DNA of 64,000 bases from Arthrobacter jinronghuae (GCF_025244825.1 NZ_CP104263.1:3410001-3474000); one strand, 5' to 3'. Positions 24,025-33,853 are shown, numbered from the stretch's first letter. The notes: generated from the letters alone by a model not told the origin. Numbers and translations: made by a program.

Positions 24025-24828
24025 TTATGCCGGCTGGACGGGCTGCTGCAGCTCCGTGACCCAGTCCGCCTGGTCATCGGACACTGCGCGGAGATACACC
24101 TCGCGGCACGGGCCCGAGAGTACAAAACCGCGGGCAATAGTCTCTGTATGCACCGCCTGCCAGCTTTCCCCTATGTGGTCCATGGTGCCGAGGTGGACAC
24201 CGCAGATGGCCGTCGGGACGGACGGCAGATCCACCATCTCCACGCCGTCGGGACCGGCAGAGGCAACGGCGTACCCGGCAACGATGTGCATGCCGTTTTC
24301 GCTCACCTCATACTGGGCGATCGGCTTATCCAGGGAAGCACCCGTGGGCGCCAAGGCCTCCGCCACGGCGTCGAACAACGGCCCGACGACGCCGGCCACC
24401 TCGTGCTGTTCGGAGACGACGGCGGTGCGGGCGGCCAGCCGGACTGCGGGCAGGGACTTCTGCACAATTTCTATCTGGGACATGGCATTTTCCTTTTCAA
24501 TGAGGTGGAGCCGCCGTTCCACGTCGAGGAGCCTCGCGGCGGCCGTCCGCTGTTCGCTCTCCACCTCGGCCCGCCGGATGCGAAGCATCCGGGCGATCCG
24601 GTCGGCGTCGACTCCGGCATCGAGAATGGAGGCAACTTCCTCCAGGCCGAAGCCGAGCTGGCGGAGGGCGACGATCCGGTGCAGCCGTTCGAGCTGGGAG
24701 GGATCGTAGGAGCGGTAGCCGCTGAACTCATTCACGTGGGCCGGTACGAGCAGCCCGGCGGTGTCCCAGTGCCGCAGCATACGGTGGGTCACCTGGCCGA
24801 TCTGCGCGAAGGCTCCGATGGATAACAT
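24025..24828 (-). CDS. MerR-family regulator with GyrI-like effector domain
   Basis: A 267-residue regulator. The N-terminal winged helix (IGAFAQIGQVTHRMLRHWDTAGLL...YRSYDPSQLERL) is MerR type. A coiled linker follows (about residues 75-120). The C-terminal 150 residues match the GyrI-like/BmrR effector-binding domain (VAGVVGPLFDAVAEAL, AICGVHLGTMDHIGESWQAVH). Such proteins sense lipophilic cations or drugs. No exporter is adjacent, so the target is unclear and may be its own gene. Confidence 0.9.
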   Translation of the reverse strand: MLSIGAFAQIGQVTHRMLRHWDTAGLLVPAHVNEFSGYRSYDPSQLERLHRIVALRQLGFGLEEVASILDAGVDADRIARMLRIRRAEVESEQRTAAARLLDVERRLHLIEKENAMSQIEIVQKSLPAVRLAARTAVVSEQHEVAGVVGPLFDAVAEALAPTGASLDKPIAQYEVSENGMHIVAGYAVASAGPDGVEMVDLPSVPTAICGVHLGTMDHIGESWQAVHTETIARGFVLSGPCREVYLRAVSDDQADWVTELQQPVQPA

Positions 24829-24869
24829 GTCTCAGTTCTCCTGCCTGCCACTGTGTCAGGGTCAAGCAT

Positions 24870-25259
24870 TTAGAAGTAGGGGTCCCCGAAACCGGTCAAC
24901 GCAGCGAACACGAGGAAATAAATCATCGCTTGGAAGAAGGCCACAGCGATGGCGCAGAGGACCACGTTGACCCAGCCGAGCACCTTGCCCCCGGTTGCCG
25001 GGACATTCAGTGCTTCGGCTTTTTGGGCATAGTAAATCGCCATAGGACCGAGTACGAAGCCAGCAGCAACCAAACCAAGCACGCCGCAGAAGAGCGACTG
25101 GTTCTTGAAATTCTCCCCCGCTGCACGCCCGCTGGGCCGCTGGGCAGACATCAGGTAGGGCGGGAAATGAGTCGACGACGTCGGGGGCTGATCCCCCGCT
25201 TCCGTTGTCGAAGGGTAGGGGTACTGGGCATTCTGCGGGTCGGAGCGGGGCGTGGACAC
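24870..25259 (-). CDS. DUF4190 domain membrane protein
   Basis: A 129-residue protein with a long Pro/Ser/Thr-rich cytoplasmic N-terminus (about 60 residues) and two membrane helices. Motifs NQSLFCGVLGLVAAGFVLGPMAIYYAQKAE and GKVLGWVNVVLCAIAV are typical of DUF4190. Function unknown. GTG start at 25259 with CGAGG upstream. Confidence 0.85.
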   Translation of the reverse strand: MSTPRSDPQNAQYPYPSTTEAGDQPPTSSTHFPPYLMSAQRPSGRAAGENFKNQSLFCGVLGLVAAGFVLGPMAIYYAQKAEALNVPATGGKVLGWVNVVLCAIAVAFFQAMIYFLVFAALTGFGDPYF

Positions 25260-25266
25260 GGGGCCT

Positions 25267-25298
25267 CGTTTCTACTGAGCTGCGTTTCTACTGCGCTG
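25267..25298. repeat. Two tandem 16-bp repeats in a divergent promoter region
   Basis: CGTTTCTACTGAGCTG (25267-25282) is followed directly by CGTTTCTACTGCGCTG. They sit 7 bases upstream of the DUF4190 start and could bind a regulator or simply be a duplication. Confidence 0.5.
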
Positions 25299-25445
25299 CG
25301 GGATTGCGTTTATCCTAGGGCTCATCCGCCCTTCCGGAGCGTAACGCCCTAGGCCTCAGGCCGCGTTGCCGCCGCCGCGCGCCGTCGTCCGCAAGGCCCC
25401 GACGCGCGCCGTGGCCCGGATACGCCTTTTGGGTAAGCTGGTGCA

Positions 25446-26174
25446 ATGACAGCCCTCACTCGTGGAACCTCAGTTGCGGCACAGCTCCAGCAACTCATTC
25501 TGGACAACCCGGGCATGGAGCTTTTTCTTGAAGCCTTCGCCGGGCAGGCTGCCGAACTCTTCAGCGACCCAAACCAGCTGCTCAGCAGCATCACCCTGAA
25601 GCGGGACAAACGCGCCCAGACCGTGGCCAGCAGCAGCACCGAGGCCAATAAGCTCGATGAACTCCAGTACGGGTACGGTGACGGTCCGTGCCTCTACGCT
25701 GCGGAGAGCGGAGAGCTGACCCTGGTGGCCGATACCCGCACCGGTTCACGCTGGATCGAGTATTTCGAGGCTATCCACGGCCTGGGTTGTTATTCCATGC
25801 TCGCCGTACCCCTGCTCATTGGTGACGACGGTGGCGCGGCGCTGAACCTCTACGGCAAGAGCACGGGCATCTTCACCGATGACTTCGTGCGTGCAGTTGA
25901 GGAATACGCGGAGGAAGCGGCGGTCACGCTGCAGGTTGCCGTTCAGATCGCGAACCACAAGGAAGTCAGCGACGATCTGCGCAAGGCCATGGAATCCCGC
26001 ACCGCCATCGACGTAGCCGTCGGTATCGTTGCCGGACAGAACCGCTGCAGCCAGGAAGAGGCCTTTGGCATCCTCCGGCGGGCGTCCAGCCACCAGAACA
26101 TCAAGCTACGCGAGCTGGCTGAACGGCTGGTCGAGTCGGTGACCGCTGCCAAGGTAGCAACCCACTTCGCCTAG
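25446..26174 (+). CDS. GAF and ANTAR domain regulator
   Basis: A 242-residue protein. The N-terminal 165 residues are a GAF sensor (LDELQYGYGDGPCLYAAESGE... SMLAVPLLIG). The C-terminus from about residue 175 is an ANTAR RNA-binding domain (LRKAMESRTAIDVAVGIVAGQNRCSQEEAFGILRRASS). ANTAR proteins bind paired hairpins in mRNA leaders and prevent termination. In actinobacteria, GAF-ANTAR proteins are numerous and mostly uncharacterised. Its RNA targets are not evident here. Confidence 0.92.
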   Translation: MTALTRGTSVAAQLQQLILDNPGMELFLEAFAGQAAELFSDPNQLLSSITLKRDKRAQTVASSSTEANKLDELQYGYGDGPCLYAAESGELTLVADTRTGSRWIEYFEAIHGLGCYSMLAVPLLIGDDGGAALNLYGKSTGIFTDDFVRAVEEYAEEAAVTLQVAVQIANHKEVSDDLRKAMESRTAIDVAVGIVAGQNRCSQEEAFGILRRASSHQNIKLRELAERLVESVTAAKVATHFA

Positions 26175-26198
26175 GAAGACTTACCTGACCGCGGCCAG

Positions 26199-27341
26199 CT
26201 ATGTAGCGGTGTCCCGAATACTCCCCCGCAGCTCCCCGAACGGTTTCCAGAAGAAATCGAAATGATCCTGCGGGCCGCTCAGGAACCGCTGGGTGAACAC
26301 GACGCCGATGTCTCCGTTGGGATAGACAGCGGCGCTGGTCCCGGATCCGCCGAGCCATCCCCACATGCCCGGCTCGGACCAAGGCGCGCCCAGTCCGGTC
26401 TGTACGGCGGTCATGAATCCCCAGGACTCGTCCGGGCCTGCCAGTTCCGCCACGCCGACCTGCTGCAGGGAGGTCAGCTGGTCCGCAGTCATCTGGTGCC
26501 GCAGCTCGGCCGGCAGCACCGTGTCATCCGCGAGCCCGCTGAGGAAGCGCAGGAAGTCCGGCACGGTGGAGACCATCCCGCCAGCCAGGGAGGCAAACTT
26601 CGGCGGCCCTGCCAGTGCATCCCGGTAGGACACCGCCTCGAACAACCCGCCTTCGTCGTTGGCTGCGTACACCACCGGGAAATGTTCGGTGCCCGTCGGG
26701 AACCCGGTGCCGGTCAGCCCGAACGGTTCGCTGATCCGCTCCTGCACCAGCTGATCCAGGGGCGTGACCGTGGCTGCCGGGAGCAGGACCGAGAGCACGT
26801 CCGCGCTGGAGTGGTACATCCAGCGCTCCCCCGGCTGATATGCCAGGGGCAGGCTGCCGAGCCGAGTCAGATACTCCTCGGGGGTCATGTCCGGCGGGTT
26901 GGGTCCCCAGAGGAAATCCTGGGTAGCAGCCACATAGGGTGTCGGATCTAAGTCGACGCCGAGCCCGGCGGTGAAGGTTAGCAGATGGCGTACCGTGACG
27001 GGGCCGCGGGCCGGGACGGTCAGCGTCAGAGGGGCATCAGGGGTGGCCAGCACCCGCAGGTTCGCAAGCCCCGGCAGCCAGCGGCCGGCCTCATCGTTCA
27101 ACCCGAGCGTGCCGTCGGCCACCAGGCTCATAGCCAGGGCGCCGCCGATCAGCTTGCTCAGTGAGGAGATGCGAAACGGGGTGTCCTCTTCCATCGACTC
27201 GGACTGGTCAAGTCCCAGCGACCCGGTGGCGAAGATTTCGGTCTGCCCGTTGATCCGGACCCCTGCCACCAGTCCCGGACACCAGCCCGATTGGACGGTC
27301 TCGGTCAGAGAACCCCAGAGGGGTGCGGCGATGCCTGGCAT
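26199..27341 (-). CDS. Serine hydrolase, beta-lactamase class C family
   Basis: A 380-residue protein with the class C/esterase fold. The SxxK motif is SLSK in FRISSLSKLIGGA (about residue 58). YHS in WMYHSSADVL is the YxN-like motif. The C-terminal GWLGGSGTSAAVYP supplies the third motif. No signal peptide is visible, which favours a cytoplasmic esterase or peptidase over a true beta-lactamase. It converges with the ANTAR gene. Confidence 0.88.
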   Translation of the reverse strand: MPGIAAPLWGSLTETVQSGWCPGLVAGVRINGQTEIFATGSLGLDQSESMEEDTPFRISSLSKLIGGALAMSLVADGTLGLNDEAGRWLPGLANLRVLATPDAPLTLTVPARGPVTVRHLLTFTAGLGVDLDPTPYVAATQDFLWGPNPPDMTPEEYLTRLGSLPLAYQPGERWMYHSSADVLSVLLPAATVTPLDQLVQERISEPFGLTGTGFPTGTEHFPVVYAANDEGGLFEAVSYRDALAGPPKFASLAGGMVSTVPDFLRFLSGLADDTVLPAELRHQMTADQLTSLQQVGVAELAGPDESWGFMTAVQTGLGAPWSEPGMWGWLGGSGTSAAVYPNGDIGVVFTQRFLSGPQDHFDFFWKPFGELRGSIRDTAT

Positions 27342-27438
27342 GCCTCAACTGTCCGCTTCCGCAGGGCAGGGAGTCAACGGACGGGAGCCATGTGTGCACC
27401 GGAGCGGAAGATTGCTGACACACCGTCCCGGGCACCGG

Positions 27439-28005
27439 CTACCCCTTGCATCCCCTGACCGCTCCATAGATGAGCAGGTCCCGCCGCTGTCCGGAAATCT
27501 CCATGTAGCTGCGCAATAGTCCTTCCTGCTCAAAACCCGCAATTTCGGCGGTGCGGATCGAGGCGGTATTCCACGGCTCGATGTACAGCTCTACACGGTG
27601 CAGTTCCGGCATGGTCCAAGCGAACTCCAACGCGGCCAGGAGCGCCGAGGCCGCGAACCGGCGGCCGCGGGCCGACGGCGTAATCCCGTAGCCCGCCTGG
27701 GCACGGCCTTTCTCCAGCTCGCGGACCCACAGCCCCAGCTGTCCCACGCAACGGTCGGTGCCGGCGTCGGCCACCGCAAAGGAAAAGCCGGCGCCCTCCG
27801 CGTACCGGTTCCGCTGCCGCTCCACCCACTCCAGCGCCTGTGCAGCGCTGGCGTTCCCGGCCAGGGTGCCGATGGCGGGGAAATACTCGTCCCGGGACAT
27901 CTCCATGACCGTTGCCACGTCTTCATCCCGGAAGGCGCGGAGGCGCACGTTTCCGTGCTGCGGGTCGACGGACGGCCAGGAAGGCATGCCGGTGCTGGTT
28001 TCCAT
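27439..28005 (-). CDS. GNAT family N-acetyltransferase
   Basis: A 188-residue acetyltransferase of the RimJ/RimL-like group. VRLRAFRDEDVATVMEM opens the domain, and GYGITPSARGRRFAASALLAALEFAW holds the acetyl-CoA loop. The ending has RVELYIEPWNTASIRTAEIAGFEQEGLLRSY. It probably modifies a protein N-terminus or small amine. I start at the ATG at 28005; the longer frame overlaps the promoter region of the opposite gene. Confidence 0.9.
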   Translation of the reverse strand: METSTGMPSWPSVDPQHGNVRLRAFRDEDVATVMEMSRDEYFPAIGTLAGNASAAQALEWVERQRNRYAEGAGFSFAVADAGTDRCVGQLGLWVRELEKGRAQAGYGITPSARGRRFAASALLAALEFAWTMPELHRVELYIEPWNTASIRTAEIAGFEQEGLLRSYMEISGQRRDLLIYGAVRGCKG

Positions 28006-28108
28006 GGCGACAGCCTGCCACAGCCTCGCCTGCGGTGGCAGAAGGCGCGGCTTGGGGATCTCTCGGAGACAATGTACGGATACCTGCCCCGCACGGAATC
28101 GAGGAAGC

Positions 28109-28729
28109 ATGACCACCGTCAGTCTCAGCGTCAACATTCAGCGAAAGAAGCTCCTGCCCTGGCAGCGCCCGGATACAGTCTTCAAAACCCGAATGGACGT
28201 GGAATCCGTGGACATCTCCGAAGCTCCGGTCGCCGGCGTTTATGAGCCTGGAAGCGAATACTCCGGCGAATCGCTCCGCATCCGAGGCGGGCACTGGTTC
28301 GTTAGCCTGGGCCAGGACGCCCGGGAGGTCATAGACCTTTCCGCCCACATCCACGGACTCTCCCGGACGAAGGACCAATCAGCTGCAGAGGAGGCCGCCC
28401 GCAGTGCCGCGGACGAGTTCCTCGTGATCGCCGGCACCGTCTGGAAGAAGATCGGGGAGCCCTACTACGAGATCATCGACTCCAGGGCGGACGGTGAGCG
28501 CGGCACCACCATACTGGCGAACTGCAACGCCAACTCCCCTGTCGAGGACACCGCCTACTGCTACGGTGCGGACGAGCGTGAGCAAGCTGCCAAGGACGCA
28601 GCGGACCTCGCCGACCGCCGAGGGCGCAGTAAAGAGGTCTGCCTGGCGCTGCAGGATTTCGCCGGCATCGCTGTGACCCCCGAAGCCGTCCTGACCATCA
28701 GGCACGGGATACAGCCCGACGGCCGCTAG
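28109..28729 (+). CDS. Hypothetical protein, 206 aa
   Basis: A 206-residue soluble protein that I do not recognise. It begins with a basic strand (TTVSLSVNIQRKKLLPW), then a mostly acidic body with alternating charges. The Ala-rich helical stretch AEEAARSAADEFLVIA and DEREQAAKDAADLADRRG are prominent. GAGGAA precedes the ATG at 28109. It has no membrane segment or known catalytic motif. It converges with a zinc-ribbon gene. Confidence 0.65.
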   Translation: MTTVSLSVNIQRKKLLPWQRPDTVFKTRMDVESVDISEAPVAGVYEPGSEYSGESLRIRGGHWFVSLGQDAREVIDLSAHIHGLSRTKDQSAAEEAARSAADEFLVIAGTVWKKIGEPYYEIIDSRADGERGTTILANCNANSPVEDTAYCYGADEREQAAKDAADLADRRGRSKEVCLALQDFAGIAVTPEAVLTIRHGIQPDGR

Positions 28730-28740
28730 GCCGGCCCTGC

Positions 28741-28929
28741 TTACTTCCTGCCGAACAGCTTCCCCAGCCATCCGCCGGCGGACTGCGCACCGGCCGGCGT
28801 TTTGACGGCGTCCGCTCCGCAGCTGCAGCGGTCCGCCTTCGGCACCCCGCGCATCACCTGGTCAACGTGGTTTCCGCACCCGGCCCACGTGGTCTTGCCG
28901 CATTTGCGGCACGTTACTGCTCGGCACAT
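28741..28929 (-). CDS. Small zinc-ribbon protein
   Basis: A 62-residue protein. CRKCGKTTWAGCGNHVDQVM and RCSCGAD provide two Cys-pair knuckles for one zinc ribbon. The C-terminus is a flexible linker ending in GWLGKLFGRK. This small conserved actinobacterial type is of unknown function. The ATG at 28929 (MCRAVTC) follows AAGGA; the longer frame adds unrelated residues. Confidence 0.8.
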   Translation of the reverse strand: MCRAVTCRKCGKTTWAGCGNHVDQVMRGVPKADRCSCGADAVKTPAGAQSAGGWLGKLFGRK

Positions 28930-28989
28930 TCTGCTTGTTCCTTGGCTCGAATTCCTACGGGACACTGCGCCCCTCCACCATGGTGGCAG

Positions 28990-29005
28990 ATACCCCCTAG
29001 GGTAT
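28990..29005. promoter_or_regulatory. CstR/CsoR-type operator 1
   Basis: ATACCCCCTAGGGTAT: ATACCC and GGGTAT arms around 4 bases. It has the C-tract/G-tract form of CsoR/CstR family operators. Confidence 0.8.
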
Positions 29006-29034
29006 GCAAAGCAGCAACCACTGAGTTTGCCTGC

Positions 29035-29050
29035 ATACCCCCCTAGGTAT
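29035..29050. promoter_or_regulatory. CstR/CsoR-type operator 2
   Basis: ATACCCCCCTAGGTAT, with ATACC/GGTAT arms, 45 bases after operator 1. It overlaps the likely promoter (TTTGCC, 16 bases, TATTAC). Confidence 0.8.
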
Positions 29051-29069
29051 TACCGTCGAAGCAGAACGG

Positions 29070-29085
29070 ATACCCCCGGGGGTGT
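29070..29085. promoter_or_regulatory. CstR/CsoR-type operator 3
   Basis: ATACCCCCGGGGGTGT, 8-bp arms with one mismatch, 35 bases after operator 2 and just before the cstB ribosome site. Confidence 0.8.
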
Positions 29086-29102
29086 CTAGAAAAGGAGATT
29101 CC

Positions 29103-30482
29103 ATGCTGCTCGAACGCATCTATGACGAGGACCTGGCCCAGGCTAGCTACTTCATCGGCTGCCAGCGCCAGGGGGAGGCCGTGGTGGTGGACGCCCGCCG
29201 CGACATCAACACCTACCTGGAGCTCGCCGCCGCCAACGGCATGCGCATTGTCGCGGTGACCGAGACGCACATCCATGCCGACTACCTCTCCGGCACCCGC
29301 GAGCTCGCGACCGCCACCGGCGCCGACATGTACGTTTCCGGCGAAGGCGGCACAGACTGGCAGTACCGCTTCGAGGCAGCCCGCCTGCACGACGGTGACA
29401 CCATTCCCCTCGGCAATATCACCCTCAAGGCCCTGCACACCCCTGGCCACACGCCGGAACACCTTTCCTTCCTGGTGACCGACGGCGCCTTCAGCAGCGA
29501 ACCCGGCTACCTGCTCTCCGGTGACTTTGTCTTTTCCGGAGACCTGGGCCGGCCCGACCTGCTGGATGAAGCCGCCGGGGGCGTGGACACCCGCTTCGAA
29601 GGCGCCCGGCAGATTTTCCGCAGCCTGCAGGAGAAGTTCCTGACCCTGCCTGACCACGTTCAGGTCTACCCCAGCCACGGCTCGGGCAGCGCCTGCGGCA
29701 AGGCGCTGGGCGCGCTCCCCTCCACCACCGTGGGCTACGAACGTCTTTACGCATGGTGGGGCCACTACCTTGCCGCCAATGACGAGCAGGGCTTCGTGGA
29801 TGAACTGCTCGACGGCCAGCCCGATGCCCATGCCTACTTCGCCCGGATGAAGCGCGAAAACCGGCAGGGGCCGGCTGTGATGGGCGAACGCGCCCCGCTG
29901 CAGGAACTCCCGGCCGACGACGTCGCCCGCGGACTGGCACAGGACACCCTCACCTTCGTAGACACCCGTCCACACGGACAGGTCCACAAGGGAACCGTCA
30001 CCGGATCAGTGAACATCCCCGCAGGCACCAAGACCGCCAGCTTTGGCGCCTGGGCCGTGGACCCCGAAACCGACAGCCGCCCGCTGGTGCTGTTCGCCGC
30101 CGATCAGGAGTCCGCGCAGGAAATGTGGGACCACTTGGTCCGGGTCGGCATTGACCGGGTGGCCGGATTCACCACCACCATCGACGGGCTGCCGCAGACC
30201 ACGCCGCGGCTGATCCAGCCGCAGGAGCTGGACGGCTTTGACGCAGCTCTGGTCCTTGATGTCCGCAACCGCACCGAGCACGCCGCCGGACACATTCCCG
30301 GATCGGAGCAGCTCAGCGCCGGCCGGGTGCTCTGGAACCTGGAACGGCTGCCGGACGAGGGCGCCATCGTGACGTACTGCCAGAGCGGGGTGCGTAATTC
30401 CGTGGCCGCCAGCGCCCTGCGCCGGGCCGGGTACGACGTCGTCGAACTGGATGGCAGCTACGCCGGCTGGTCCAGCATGTAG
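29103..30482 (+). CDS. cstB: Persulfide dioxygenase-sulfurtransferase fusion (CstB-like)
   Basis: A 459-residue three-domain enzyme. Residues 1-245 are a metallo-beta-lactamase-fold persulfide dioxygenase with iron ligands in ETHIHADY (H56, H58, D60), HTPGHTPEH, SGDFVFSGDLGRPD and YPSHGSG. The middle domain (about 280-365) is a rhodanese fold whose active-site loop lacks Cys (LFAADQ), a pseudo-rhodanese. The C-terminal rhodanese (about 375-459) has the active Cys426 in CQSGVR. This exact order is that of staphylococcal CstB, which turns persulfides plus O2 into thiosulfate. AAGGAG precedes the ATG at 29103. Three CstR-type operators lie upstream, and cstR converges on it. Confidence 0.93.
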   Translation: MLLERIYDEDLAQASYFIGCQRQGEAVVVDARRDINTYLELAAANGMRIVAVTETHIHADYLSGTRELATATGADMYVSGEGGTDWQYRFEAARLHDGDTIPLGNITLKALHTPGHTPEHLSFLVTDGAFSSEPGYLLSGDFVFSGDLGRPDLLDEAAGGVDTRFEGARQIFRSLQEKFLTLPDHVQVYPSHGSGSACGKALGALPSTTVGYERLYAWWGHYLAANDEQGFVDELLDGQPDAHAYFARMKRENRQGPAVMGERAPLQELPADDVARGLAQDTLTFVDTRPHGQVHKGTVTGSVNIPAGTKTASFGAWAVDPETDSRPLVLFAADQESAQEMWDHLVRVGIDRVAGFTTTIDGLPQTTPRLIQPQELDGFDAALVLDVRNRTEHAAGHIPGSEQLSAGRVLWNLERLPDEGAIVTYCQSGVRNSVAASALRRAGYDVVELDGSYAGWSSM

Positions 30483-30509
30483 GCCCGCATTAACAGCTGA
30501 TTTCCCGAT

Positions 30510-30541
30510 GGCAGGAGCGGCGGGCTACCGCCGCCCCTGCC
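30510..30541. terminator. Bidirectional hairpin between cstB and cstR
   Basis: A 14-bp stem with one mismatch (30510-30523 with 30528-30541, loop GCTA) lies between the two convergent stops. Confidence 0.65.
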
Positions 30542-30543
30542 GC

Positions 30544-31493
<950 letters not shown>

Positions 31494-31539
31494 CCCGCCT
31501 GCCCCCACTACCGCTCCCCCTCTTCCAAGGACACCATCC

Positions 31540-32298
31540 ATGACCGTCACCCTCGCCGCGACCCTCCTGCTTTCCGTGCTGATCGGGCTCTCGCTCGGCC
31601 TGCTCGGCGGCGGCGGGTCCATCCTCACCGTCCCGATCCTGACCTACGTGGCCGGCATGAGCCCCCGCGAGGCCATTGCTTCTTCGCTGTTCGTGGTCGG
31701 CGTGACCTCGGCCTTCAGCGCCGTCAGGCACGCCCGCCGGCGCCGGGTGAAGTGGCGCACCGGGCTGCTCTTCGGCGCGGCCGGGATGGCAGGCGCGTTT
31801 GGCGGCGGCCTGCTTGGCGGACGGATACCGGGAGCGGTGCTGATGGTCGCCTTCGCCCTGATGATGATCGCAACTTCGGTGGCGATGATCCGCGGGCGCA
31901 GGGGCGGAGCCGTGGAATCCCATAGCAAAGAGCTCCCGGTAGGGAAGGTCATTGTCGAAGGCCTTGCCGTGGGTCTGGTGACCGGCCTGGTGGGAGCCGG
32001 CGGCGGCTTCCTCGTGGTCCCGGCGCTGGCCCTGCTGGGCGGGCTTTCCATGCCCGTGGCGGTGGGAACTTCGCTGGTGGTCATTTCCCTGAAGTCCTTC
32101 GCGGGACTGGCCGGTTACCTCACCACTGTGTCTCTGGACTGGGCTCTGGTGGGCAGTGTGACCGCGGCGGCCATCGTCGGGTCACTGATCGGCGCCCGGC
32201 TGATAGGACGTATTCCGGAGGCCGCGCTGCGCCGTGGCTTTGGGTTCTTCGTACTGGCCATGGGCATTTTCGTCCTAGCCATGGAACTGCTTCCCTAG
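31540..32298 (+). CDS. Sulfite exporter TauE/SafE family protein
   Basis: A 252-residue polytopic protein with two repeated halves. LGLLGGGGSILTVPILTYVAGMSPREAIASSLFVVG is repeated in form as GLVGAGGGFLVVPALALLGGLSMPVAVGTSLVVIS. This is the TSUP/TauE signature. In CstR regulons such transporters export sulfite or thiosulfate. It begins 46 bases after the rhodanese gene, in the same transcript. Its stop overlaps by 4 the stop of the DUF2254 gene. Confidence 0.9.
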   Translation: MTVTLAATLLLSVLIGLSLGLLGGGGSILTVPILTYVAGMSPREAIASSLFVVGVTSAFSAVRHARRRRVKWRTGLLFGAAGMAGAFGGGLLGGRIPGAVLMVAFALMMIATSVAMIRGRRGGAVESHSKELPVGKVIVEGLAVGLVTGLVGAGGGFLVVPALALLGGLSMPVAVGTSLVVISLKSFAGLAGYLTTVSLDWALVGSVTAAAIVGSLIGARLIGRIPEAALRRGFGFFVLAMGIFVLAMELLP

Positions 32299-33677
32299 AC
32301 GGACCTGGTCTCCCCCGCCCGGTCCGCAAAGGCGGACTCCAGGTCCCCCACGAGGGCTTCCTCCACCCGGCGGGCCATATCGCGGACCTCCTGCTCGTCA
32401 GCCACCGCAAGGTTCCGCGACGTGTTCTCGAGCACCAGCGAGGACTGCCGGCGGATCTCCTCGCGCTGGTCGTCATTGACGGCATTGGCCGCACAGTCAC
32501 GCAGCAGACGCTGCACGGCGGTGAGCACAATCGGTTCGGAATCGGCGAAGCGCCGGACCGGGCCGCAGACCAGGTCCATGAAGTACCGGTAGTCGCGGCC
32601 CACGGTAACCAGTCGAAGAACGCCGTCGTTATCCTGCTGCCCCTCGGGGCCGAGCCGCCGGTGCGAGATATCCACCAACAAATCCGCGCAGTAGCCCAGT
32701 GCGTGGGCGGCAGTGATCGGGTCATTGATGCTCGGGGAAGTGGCCTTGACCGCAATGTCGGTCAGCTGGCGCAGCCCCAGCGCGGCGTCCTGCTCCGGAG
32801 TCCGTTCGTAGCCGATCTCCAGTGCAGCCGCCAGGGACTCGCGCACGGCACCCAGCGGGACCGGGCCGCCGTCGTCGCTCCAGACCCGGGCCACCGGCGT
32901 TCCGATGGTGACGTGGTCGCCGGGCTGCACCTCCATCCGCATAGTCAGTCCGTGTTCGTGCAGCGTCTGGACCAGGGGCTTCGCGTGCACTGCCTGCACG
33001 ATGCCGCTGCGGCCGACCGGAACGGGCGTGCCGCCGTCGGGCCGAGGAAAGTCCTGCACCTCGCCGATATCGGACGCGGGATAGGTTTCGCGCAGGACCG
33101 CCAGGCAGCCCTGATGCGCGTTGAGCATCATGGTGTCCACCCGGAGCGACCGGGTGATGTGCCCGATGAACAGCAGCAGCACCACACCGCTGGCAATACC
33201 CAGTACATAGACCAGGCCCACCACCAGCACGGGGACGGCTCGGTCCGCATCCATGCCGTGCAAGCCGGTGATGGACACCATGAAGGTTCCCATCAGCACA
33301 CCCAAAATGGTTTGGGTGCGGGCATCCCGGGCAAACTCGCGCAGCAGGCGGGGCGAGAACTGCTGCGAGGCCAGCTGCAGCGCCACCACGGTCAGCGAGA
33401 AGGTCACAGTGGCCGCCGTCATCACGCTGGTGGCCACCGTCTGCAGCAGGCTGCTCGCGGCGTCGACACCGGTGGGCCAGATCCACCGTGCCCACGCGAC
33501 GTCGTCGTCCGGGCGGACCTGCAGCAGCAGCAGGGTCAGCAGCACCGCCGCGAGCGAGGCGCAGGTGGGCCAGAACCAGAGGGAGGCCCGCAGCGCGTCC
33601 CGGGACACCCGGAAGCGTGGCTCCGGAACCGGGTGGTGCGGCGGAAAAGTGGACGAACCATGCAGGGTATTGCTCAT
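32295..33677 (-). CDS. DUF2254 membrane protein
   Basis: A 460-residue protein with about four N-terminal membrane helices (roughly residues 30-190). TAATVTFSLTVVALQLASQQFSPRLLREF is diagnostic of DUF2254. The C-terminal 260 residues are soluble, with GIVQAVHAKPLVQTLHEHGLTM and QLTDIAVKATSPSINDPITA. The function of DUF2254 is unknown. AAGGGG precedes the ATG. It looks like a single gene. Confidence 0.9.
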   Translation of the reverse strand: MSNTLHGSSTFPPHHPVPEPRFRVSRDALRASLWFWPTCASLAAVLLTLLLLQVRPDDDVAWARWIWPTGVDAASSLLQTVATSVMTAATVTFSLTVVALQLASQQFSPRLLREFARDARTQTILGVLMGTFMVSITGLHGMDADRAVPVLVVGLVYVLGIASGVVLLLFIGHITRSLRVDTMMLNAHQGCLAVLRETYPASDIGEVQDFPRPDGGTPVPVGRSGIVQAVHAKPLVQTLHEHGLTMRMEVQPGDHVTIGTPVARVWSDDGGPVPLGAVRESLAAALEIGYERTPEQDAALGLRQLTDIAVKATSPSINDPITAAHALGYCADLLVDISHRRLGPEGQQDNDGVLRLVTVGRDYRYFMDLVCGPVRRFADSEPIVLTAVQRLLRDCAANAVNDDQREEIRRQSSLVLENTSRNLAVADEQEVRDMARRVEEALVGDLESAFADRAGETRSV

Positions 33678-33837
33678 CAGTGCCCCTTGGAAAACGGAAT
33701 CTCAGCCACCCTTCATTGTGCCCGGCTTTGTGGCGTGCGCCGATTCCGCAGCTGGAAGAGGACCTCGTCACCTTTCCCCATGAGATCAGTCACCGGAAGG
33801 CGCATATGGTCAGGACGGCAAAAACCCCGGACGTACC

Positions 33838-33853
33838 GTTGATTTAAATCAAC
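33838..33853. promoter_or_regulatory. Perfect 16-bp palindrome upstream of the MFS-MarR operon
   Basis: GTTGATTTAAATCAAC is a perfect palindrome 33 bases before the exporter start. TTGAT-N4-ATCAA is a known shape for MarR operators, and the operon's second gene is a MarR protein, so autoregulation is likely. Confidence 0.65.

Noticed and set aside
29070..29085. Copper-responsive CsoR control of the 29-kb locus
   Set aside because: The repressor lacks the copper-ligand His, and all target genes are sulfur enzymes, so CstR control fits better.
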